This document shows positions 6,772-10,632 of a stretch of 10,632 bases of DNA, one piece after another. Within the stretch, counting starts at the first letter, position 1, and the number at the start of each line of letters is the position of its first letter. The notes beneath the pieces are model-generated. The model was not told the origin of the DNA. It saw nothing but the letters and a program-made list of their open reading frames with translations, and made no database searches. Position numbers and translations under genes: made by a program. The stretch is from positions 1 to 10,632 of the forward strand of contig CAZWBW010000095.1 of NCBI GenBank assembly GCA_964632355.1. The letters run 5' to 3'. This stretch comes from JALOAP01 sp964632355. Its GTDB lineage: Bacteria; Chloroflexota; Dehalococcoidia; Tepidiformales; Tepidiformaceae.

Positions 6772-6787
6772 TTGGGGAACTCCCCAA
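6772..6787. promoter_or_regulatory. Perfect operator-like dyad between divergent genes
   Basis: TTGGGGAACTCCCCAA consists of 7-base half-sites TTGGGGA and TCCCCAA around a 2-base centre. It lies in the 165-base region shared by the kinase and F420-reductase genes, just upstream of a kinase -35 candidate. The short centre disfavours an RNA hairpin and favours a dimeric DNA-binding protein. Which protein binds is unknown. Confidence 0.45.
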
Positions 6788-6810
6788 TTTCCTACGTATG
6801 TCTAACAAAT

Positions 6811-6839
6811 TTGCGTATGGGTAGCCTGCGAACTATACG
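6811..6839 (+). promoter_or_regulatory. Candidate promoter of the F420-dependent reductase gene
   Basis: TTGCGT (6811-6816) and TATACG (6834-6839) are separated by 17 bases in the only locally AT-richer stretch of this part of the window. The predicted start near 6846 leaves a leader of about 44 bases. TATGCT at 6864-6869 is an alternative -10 with a very short leader. The palindrome TGGACGTCCA (6851-6860) lies between the two. Confidence 0.35.
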
Positions 6840-6889
6840 GACCCGTCGCATGGACGTCCACATTATGCTGTTTTCCTTTTGGGGGACTC

Positions 6890-7345
6890 ATGACTGAGGC
6901 GAGGTATCAGAAGCCAGATTTCGTAACAGCGAAGATCGTGAACCCGCTCATCTCCGCGGCGACGCGGCTCGGGCTGAGCATGCGAGGGTCGCATGTACTG
7001 GCAGTGCGGGGGAGGAAATCGGGGAAGTGGCGGACGACGCCGGTCAATCCCCTGGCGTTCAACGGGGAGCGGTACCTGGTGGCGCCGCGCGGGGAGACGC
7101 ACTGGGTTCGGAACGTCCGGGCATCCGGGGAGGCGAAGCTGCGGCTCGGGCGCAGGCAGGAACTCGTCCAACTCGCCGAGGTGCCGGGCGAGGAGAAGGT
7201 CCCGATCCTGCGCGAGTACCTCCGGCACTGGCGGTCGGAAACAGCGAAGTTCTTCGGCGTGGACAGCACGGCGAGCGACGAGGAGCTTGCGCGCATCGCT
7301 CCTCGCCACCCGGTGTTCCGCATTACCGATTCGCGGCGCCTGTAG
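6890..7345 (+). CDS. F420H2-dependent nitroreductase/quinone reductase (Ddn family)
   Basis: A 151-residue protein of the deazaflavin-dependent nitroreductase family, whose best-known member is Mycobacterium tuberculosis Ddn. The split beta-barrel core has HVLAVRGRKSGKWRTTPVNP (35-54), where the R-x-x-S-G-K-x-R segment contacts the F420 phosphate and poly-glutamate tail. It continues with ERYLVAPRGETHWVRNVRAS (60-79), the region facing the deazaflavin ring. Length and motif spacing are normal for the family. It would use reduced F420 to reduce quinones or nitro compounds, possibly at the membrane surface, though no membrane segment is visible. The ATG follows GGGGGA closely. The gene converges on the hydrolase gene with an 8-base gap and is divergent from the kinase gene. 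The exact substrate cannot be told from sequence. Its presence implies that the organism makes F420. Confidence 0.9.
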   Translation: MTEARYQKPDFVTAKIVNPLISAATRLGLSMRGSHVLAVRGRKSGKWRTTPVNPLAFNGERYLVAPRGETHWVRNVRASGEAKLRLGRRQELVQLAEVPGEEKVPILREYLRHWRSETAKFFGVDSTASDEELARIAPRHPVFRITDSRRL

Positions 7346-7353
7346 CGGCCACC

Positions 7354-8565
7354 TCAGTCGTCGAAGGCGCCGTAGATGATGGTCTTGAGCTGGCCGCGGA
7401 AATTGAACGTGTTCGACGGCATGAGTTGCGTCATGAAAATGACGACGAGGTCCTCGACGGGGTCGACCCAGAAAATGGTTGATGCGGCGCCGCCCCAGTA
7501 GTAGTCGCCCGCGCCGACGGTCCCGGCCTGCACTTCGTCCAGTGTGGTCGCGAACCCGAGACCGAACCCGACACCTTCGTAGGCGGTTTCGGAGAAGGCT
7601 CCGATCGCGAGCTGCGTGAGGTCCGCGCCGCCGGGGAGGTGGTTGCGGGTCATGAGCCGGAGCGTGCGGGAGCTGATGATGCGGTGCCCGTCGAGTTCGC
7701 CGCCGCGGCGAAGCATTTCGCAGAAGCGGAGATAGTCCGCGGTCGTGCTCGCCAGGCCGCCACCACCGGAGGGGAAGGTCGGCGGCTCCAGGTAGGCGCT
7801 TTCGCGCGGGTCATCGATGAGCCGCAGCGACTTGTCGGGTTCGCGCTGGTAGTTGGCGGCAAACCGGTTGACCTTTTCGGCAGGCACGTAGAAGGACGTA
7901 TCGCGCATGCCGAGCGGTTCGAAGATGGTCTCGCGAAGGTACTGGTCGAACGGCTTGCCGGAGAGCACCTCGACGAGATAGCCGCAGACATCGGTCGAGT
8001 AGGAGTACATCCACCGTTCGCCGGGGGAGTAGCGGAGCGGGACCGCGGCGAGCTTTTCGACGAACGACCGCAGGGTTTCGCCCTGGGTGCGCACGATGCC
8101 GGCCCTGCGATACGCCTTGTCGACCGGGTGATTCGTGCCGCCGTAGGTGAGGCCGCCGGTGTGGCAGAGGAGGTCGCGGAAGGTCATCGGGCGGGCGGGC
8201 TCGACGGTTTCCATGGCATCGCCTTCGCCAGAGACCCAGACGCGCTGGTTGCGCCATTCGGGGATCACCCGGTGCACCGGGTCGTTGAGCTGGAACAGGC
8301 CCTGTTCGTACAGGGTCATGAGCGCGACCGAGGTGAGCGGCTTGGTCATCGAGTAGATGCGGAAGATGGTGTCGTCCCGCATCGGCAGACTGCGCTCGCG
8401 ATCCATCTGCCCGAACGACCGGAAGTAGGCGACGTGACCGTGCCGGGCGACGAGGACCTGGCACCCGACGATCTTCGCGGGCTCGATGTAGTTCCGCTCG
8501 AGGTGGGCGGTGATGCGCTCGAGGCGGTTAGCGTCGAAGCCGGCTTTCGATGGCGCGATATCCAT
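7354..8565 (-). CDS. Serine hydrolase, beta-lactamase family (class C/EstB-like esterase)
   Basis: A 403-residue protein of the serine beta-lactamase/penicillin-binding superfamily (PF00144 type). The nucleophile motif is S72-M-T-K75 in FRIYSMTKPLTSVALM (68-83). The second motif is Y187-S-Y in ERWMYSYSTDVCGYLVEVLS (183-202), and the third is WGGAAST (357-363), the W-G-G form typical of esterases such as EstB and the LovD group, not the K-T-G of true beta-lactamases. LLCHTGGLTYGG (132-143) is also characteristic. No signal peptide is visible, so it is probably cytoplasmic, which argues against cell-wall or antibiotic work. Its natural ester or amide is unknown. I chose the ATG at 8565 because GGAGGGAA is suitably placed; a start 21 codons upstream would lie inside the large inverted repeat. 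The gene stands 107 bases after the SDR gene on the same strand. Confidence 0.9.
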   Translation of the reverse strand: MDIAPSKAGFDANRLERITAHLERNYIEPAKIVGCQVLVARHGHVAYFRSFGQMDRERSLPMRDDTIFRIYSMTKPLTSVALMTLYEQGLFQLNDPVHRVIPEWRNQRVWVSGEGDAMETVEPARPMTFRDLLCHTGGLTYGGTNHPVDKAYRRAGIVRTQGETLRSFVEKLAAVPLRYSPGERWMYSYSTDVCGYLVEVLSGKPFDQYLRETIFEPLGMRDTSFYVPAEKVNRFAANYQREPDKSLRLIDDPRESAYLEPPTFPSGGGGLASTTADYLRFCEMLRRGGELDGHRIISSRTLRLMTRNHLPGGADLTQLAIGAFSETAYEGVGFGLGFATTLDEVQAGTVGAGDYYWGGAASTIFWVDPVEDLVVIFMTQLMPSNTFNFRGQLKTIIYGAFDD

Positions 8566-8581
8566 GCTTCCCTCCGACAAA

Positions 8582-8629
8582 CGTGCGCACAGCACGCGGG
8601 GCTCCATGTCCCACGGTGCTGTGCGCACG
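8582..8629. repeat. Perfect 14-bp inverted repeat upstream of the hydrolase gene
   Basis: CGTGCGCACAGCAC (8582-8595) is the exact reverse complement of GTGCTGTGCGCACG (8616-8629), with a 20-base centre. Each arm contains the 8-bp palindrome GTGCGCAC, so the element has two nested symmetric sites 38 bases apart. It overlaps a candidate -10 box and sits 6 bases upstream of the ribosome binding site. It could be an operator, a leader hairpin, or a terminator for the SDR gene, since TTTGT follows it on the minus strand. Confidence 0.65.
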
Positions 8630-8655
8630 ATACCCGCTTCGAATGTGAGTGTCGC
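8627..8655 (-). promoter_or_regulatory. Candidate promoter of the serine hydrolase gene
   Basis: On the minus strand GCGACA (plus 8650-8655, 4 of 6 consensus) and TATCGT (8627-8632, 4 of 6) are exactly 17 bases apart. Transcription would start near 8620, inside the inverted repeat, so a protein bound to the repeat would block initiation. Confidence 0.35.
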
Positions 8656-8672
8656 GGGTCGGCCGGCCCAGG

Positions 8673-9446
8673 TCAGGCGCGCCGAATGGTGAGGCCGCCG
8701 TCCACGGGAAGGGCCACACCAGTCACGAATGATGCTGCGGGCAGCGCGAGGCTGAGCGTCATGTGCGCGACCTCTTCGGGATCGGCGTAGCGGCGCAGGG
8801 CGGTTCGGCGCTTGGCGTAGATCTCCTTCTCCTCTTCGGGAATGGCGGCGGTCATTCCCGTGCGGATGGGGCCGGGGCAGATGCAGTTGACGGTGATGCC
8901 TTCGCGACCCAGTTCGACCGCAAGCGACCGGGTGAGCCCGATGACGCCATGCTTCGCGGCGGTGTAGGGGCTGATGCCGGCCGTGGCGCCGAGCCCCTCG
9001 GTGGACGCGATGTTGATGATGCGGGGACTCTCGGACTTGCGCAGGTGCGGCAGCGCCGCGCGAACGGTGTACGTGAGGGCCGTCAGGTCGACCTGGAGGG
9101 TTTCGGCCCAGAGTGCTTCGAAGTTCTCGTCGTCGATGGGAGCGCGGCGGGAGATGCCGGCGTTGTTCACCAGGATGTCGAGGCCGCCGAACTCTTCGAC
9201 GATCTCGGCGACGACGCGGTCGACCGCTTCCCGGTCGCCGACGTCGAGGTGCCAGGCACGGCCTTTCTGTCCGGCGTCCTTGATGAGCTGGGCGACTTCG
9301 TCGACGGCCGGGTTGACATCGGTGGCAGCGACCGCGGCGCCTTCGTCGGCAAAGAGGAGCGCCGTGGCGCGCCCCATGCCGCTGGCCGCGCCGGTGACGA
9401 GAACGACTTTTCCTTCGACGGATCGGCTGAGCTTTGTGTTGCGCAT
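8673..9446 (-). CDS. SDR-family NAD(P)-dependent oxidoreductase
   Basis: A 257-residue classical short-chain dehydrogenase/reductase of normal length. The Rossmann cofactor loop is T18-G-A-A-S-G-M-G25. Aspartate D43 at the end of beta2 (AATDVN) favours NAD(H) over NADP(H). NNAG is at 94-97. Catalytic S148 lies in INIASTEG, with Y161 and K165 in SPYTAAKHG. The usual catalytic asparagine of helix 4 appears as aspartate (QVDL, D120), a change seen in some family members. PGPIRTGM (191-198) and the C-terminal FVTGVALPVDGG (240-251) are typical of the FabG-like branch. It should oxidise or reduce an alcohol/ketone substrate that cannot be named from sequence. TATAAC ends 6 bases before the ATG and no ribosome binding site is evident, so translation may be leaderless. 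Confidence 0.92.
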   Translation of the reverse strand: MRNTKLSRSVEGKVVLVTGAASGMGRATALLFADEGAAVAATDVNPAVDEVAQLIKDAGQKGRAWHLDVGDREAVDRVVAEIVEEFGGLDILVNNAGISRRAPIDDENFEALWAETLQVDLTALTYTVRAALPHLRKSESPRIINIASTEGLGATAGISPYTAAKHGVIGLTRSLAVELGREGITVNCICPGPIRTGMTAAIPEEEKEIYAKRRTALRRYADPEEVAHMTLSLALPAASFVTGVALPVDGGLTIRRA

Positions 9447-9452
9447 GGTGGG

Positions 9453-9458
9453 GTTATA
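9453..9458 (-). promoter_or_regulatory. -10 box for leaderless SDR transcript
   Basis: On the minus strand TATAAC (5 of 6 consensus) ends 6 bases before the ATG at 9446. ATGACC (plus 9478-9483) matches 4 of 6 -35 positions but with a 19-base spacer. No Shine-Dalgarno sequence lies between the -10 box and the start codon. Confidence 0.5.
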
Positions 9459-9513
9459 CCACCGGGCGAGCCGGTTGGGTCATGCATGTGCTGGACCCCG
9501 GCGCGCGGCGCGA

Positions 9514-9547
9514 GCGCTATGGGGAGCGCCCGGGGGCCTGAGGGCCC
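9514..9547 (-). terminator. Two GC-rich hairpins after the methyltransferase gene
   Basis: GGGCC/GGCCC with loop TGAG (9534-9547) and GCGCT/AGCGC with loop ATGGGG (9514-9529) lie in tandem downstream of the methyltransferase stop on the minus strand. Neither is followed by a T-run. They may end or slow transcription, but intrinsic termination is not clearly supported. Confidence 0.25.
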
Positions 9548-9578
9548 ATCGGGCGAGTGCGATGCCGTGCCGTCCCGG

Positions 9579-10157
9579 TCAAGTGGCGCCAGGTGTGGGC
9601 TTTCGTGCCCGAAAGCGGACCTGGTACTCGTTCGTATCGACCTGGACGTCGGTGAAACCGGCGGCGGTAAGTCGCCCGGCGAAGGTTGCGGGGTCGATGG
9701 GTACGCAGATGTCCCCTTCGTGGAGGTCGCGGAAGCTTTCGCTGTCGAGGCTATCGACGCCGGCGAGCACGCCGCCGGGGCGCAGAACGCGTGCGAGCTG
9801 GGCGAGAAGCTTGTCCTGGAGTTCGTGCGTGGGGACGTGGTGGAGCATCGTGAACGAGAGTGCAGCGCTGAAGCGGTCGCCAGGCAGGGGCAGGTCTGTC
9901 GCGTCGGCCTGGAGGACTTCGACGTGGGTTCCAGCGAACCGCCGGGCGAGTGGCTCGGCGAGGACCGGGTCGAGCTCGACGGCAGTGAGCCGCGGTGCCA
10001 TGGATTGGATAACGTCAGTTGTGCGGCCGGGGCCGGGGCCGACTTCGAGGACGTCGTCGCCGAGTTCGATGCCTTGGAGGACCCAGGGGAGGATGTGGTC
10101 TTTGACGGTGCTGGCCCACCGGTCGCTGGCGCAGAGCTCGTGGTGCTTCTCGTTCAC
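9579..10157 (-). CDS. Class I SAM-dependent methyltransferase
   Basis: A 192-residue methyltransferase with the Rossmann-like SAM fold. Motif I is VLEVGPGPGR (36-45). The acidic ribose contact is in AVELDP (59-64). Motif II is ADATDLPL (84-91), followed by SFTMLHHVP (101-109) and LRPGGVLAGVD (125-135). The order and spacing match the Methyltransf_11/25-type enzymes that act on small molecules or lipids; the substrate is unknown. I placed the start at GTG 10157, because any upstream start in this frame would run through the terminator and into the tRNA gene. TATCCT ends 6 bases before the GTG. The gene lies downstream of the rRNA-tRNA unit but is separated from it by a strong hairpin, so it is probably transcribed on its own. 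Confidence 0.88.
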   Translation of the reverse strand: MNEKHHELCASDRWASTVKDHILPWVLQGIELGDDVLEVGPGPGRTTDVIQSMAPRLTAVELDPVLAEPLARRFAGTHVEVLQADATDLPLPGDRFSAALSFTMLHHVPTHELQDKLLAQLARVLRPGGVLAGVDSLDSESFRDLHEGDICVPIDPATFAGRLTAAGFTDVQVDTNEYQVRFRARKPTPGAT

Positions 10158-10163
10158 GCGAGG

Positions 10164-10169
10164 AGGATA
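10164..10169 (-). promoter_or_regulatory. Candidate -10 box for leaderless methyltransferase transcript
   Basis: On the minus strand TATCCT (TANNNT) ends 6 bases before the GTG at 10157. It lies just beyond the rRNA-tRNA terminator, as expected for an independent promoter. No convincing -35 hexamer is seen. Confidence 0.4.
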
Positions 10170-10191
10170 GCGATGGCGGGGTGTGGGGTAC

Positions 10192-10230
10192 AGACGAACA
10201 GGCCTCTCGTTGGAGAGGCCTGTTTTGTCT
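10192..10230 (-). terminator. Strong hairpin terminator after the 23S-tRNA unit
   Basis: AACAGGCCTCTC (10197-10208) and GAGAGGCCTGTT (10213-10224) form a perfect 12-bp stem with a 4-base loop. AGAC/GTCT (10192-10195 and 10227-10230) can extend it past a small internal loop. On the minus strand it follows the tRNA gene directly. The T-rich flank is better on the plus strand (TGTTTTGTCTTG), so it could work in both directions, but no plus-strand gene ends near it. Confidence 0.75.
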
Positions 10231-10237
10231 TGTGTCT

Positions 10238-10312
10238 TGGTAGCGGGGGGGGGATTCGAACCACCGACCTGCGGGTTATGAGCCCGACGAGCTGCCACTG
10301 CTCCACCCCGCG
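10238..10312 (-). tRNA. Initiator tRNA-fMet (anticodon CAT)
   Basis: The minus strand folds as a 75-base cloverleaf with encoded CCA (10238-10240). The anticodon loop is CTCATAA. Initiator identity is shown by the GGG/CCC pairs in the anticodon stem, by A11-U24 in the D stem (GAGC/GCTC), and by a first base that does not pair with base 72 (C1 opposite U72, where E. coli has C1 and A72). The T loop is TTCGAAT. Odd points are U27 opposite C43, U51 opposite C63 in the T stem (GGTGG against CCCCC), and a run of nine C over positions 61-69. These may be real or may reflect a base error in the homopolymer. The gene starts about 76 bases after the 23S 3' end and was probably transcribed with it. Confidence 0.9.
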
Positions 10313-10388
10313 GTATGGGCGGCGAACCGGTGCACCTTCGGTAACTGGAGAGCGAAGCAGACTGCGGGCATTCTCAGCGTGCCTTTAT

Positions 10389-10632
10389 GTGGGTCAAGCC
10401 CTCGACCATTAGTACGCCTCAGCTGAGTACATTGCTGTACTTACACCTGGCGCCTATCAAACAGGTAGTCTTCCTGTGGTCTTACCCGGTTACCCGGTGG
10501 GAGGTCTCATCTTGAGGTCGGCTTCGCACTTAGATGCTTTCAGCGCTTATCCGATCCGGACATGGCTACCGGGCGGTGCTCCTGGCGGAACAACCCGCAC
10601 ACCAGCGGTCCGTTCACCCCGGTCCTCTCGTA
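10389..10632 (-). rRNA. 23S rRNA gene, 3'-terminal part (cut by window edge)
   Basis: The minus strand matches the conserved end of bacterial 23S rRNA. TACGAGAGGACCGG at the window edge is the sarcin-ricin loop. It is followed by GCACTTAGATGCTTTCAGC-type helix sequence (in reverse complement), TGATAGGCGCC, GTGTAAGTACAGCAATG, GTACTAATGGTCGAGGGCTT and the terminal GGGCTTGACCC. The 3' end is placed near 10389 by comparison with the end of E. coli 23S (GGCTTAACC) and is accurate to a few bases. About 244 bases are present; the rest of the gene lies beyond the right edge. No 5S gene follows it within the window. Confidence 0.95.

Noticed and set aside
7354..8565. Antibiotic-resistance beta-lactamase
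   Set aside because: The third motif is WGG and not KTG/KSG, there is no signal peptide, and the overall pattern fits cytoplasmic EstB-like esterases.
7639..8790. Plus-strand open frame of 383 codons opposite the hydrolase
   Set aside because: The opposite strand has all three serine-hydrolase motifs in order; this frame shows none.
10158..10298. Upstream start of the methyltransferase gene at 10298
   Set aside because: It would translate through the tRNA-fMet gene and the terminator hairpin; the SAM fold needs only the part from 10157.
8763..10412. Plus-strand open frame of 549 codons
   Set aside because: It lies antisense to the SDR and methyltransferase genes and runs through the terminator and the tRNA gene. 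Its translation has no family motifs, while the opposite strand has complete ones. High GC makes long antisense frames common.
1..10632. CRISPR array, insertion sequence, prophage or defence island
   Set aside because: No regularly spaced repeats, transposase, integrase, phage structural or defence-type genes are visible. Gene content is metabolic, regulatory and rRNA/tRNA.

Overview
The window is GC-rich, densely coded DNA with short intergenic gaps. It looks like a chromosomal segment of a bacterium in or near Chloroflexota, in the Dehalococcoidia/Tepidiformales direction. That placement is an inference from three things: an F420-dependent (Ddn-type) reductase, a two-BON-domain protein of a type I associate with Chloroflexota, and the general character of the 23S rRNA end. 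The 3' end of the 23S rRNA gene at the right edge would settle the taxonomy by database search. I see no insertion sequence, phage gene or CRISPR array.

Left block (1-1869, minus strand): a three-gene operon read right to left, coding for an aminoglycoside-phosphotransferase-fold kinase, a small DUF6285-type protein and an acyl-CoA dehydrogenase cut by the window edge. This is the same order as LvaA-LvaB-LvaC of Pseudomonas putida. That suggests a 4-hydroxyacyl-CoA phosphorylation/dephosphorylation route, related in principle to mammalian ACAD10/ACAD11. A good sigma70-type promoter (TTGACA, 17-base spacer, CAGACT) lies about 110 bases upstream, followed by a leader with a perfect 8-bp stem-loop.

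Next block (2058-4751): a divergent gene for an unassigned protein with nucleotidyltransferase-like features, then a cytoplasmic two-BON-domain protein. A GNAT acetyltransferase gene converges on the latter with a 5-base gap.

Middle block (4850-7345): a soluble hybrid histidine kinase (two PAS-like regions, HisKA, HATPase, receiver) is divergent from a Ddn-family F420-dependent reductase. The control region between them carries a perfect 16-base dyad.

Right block (7354-10632, all minus strand): a serine beta-lactamase-family esterase/hydrolase preceded by a perfect 14-bp inverted repeat, an SDR oxidoreductase, a class I SAM methyltransferase, a strong hairpin terminator, an initiator tRNA-fMet gene, and the last ~244 bases of 23S rRNA. 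No 5S rRNA gene lies between the 23S end and the terminator.

Four genes (nucleotidyltransferase-like, GNAT, SDR, methyltransferase) have a TANNNT-type or near -10 hexamer only 6-7 bases before the start codon and no clear Shine-Dalgarno sequence. This is the layout expected of leaderless transcripts. The other genes have clear or plausible Shine-Dalgarno sequences.
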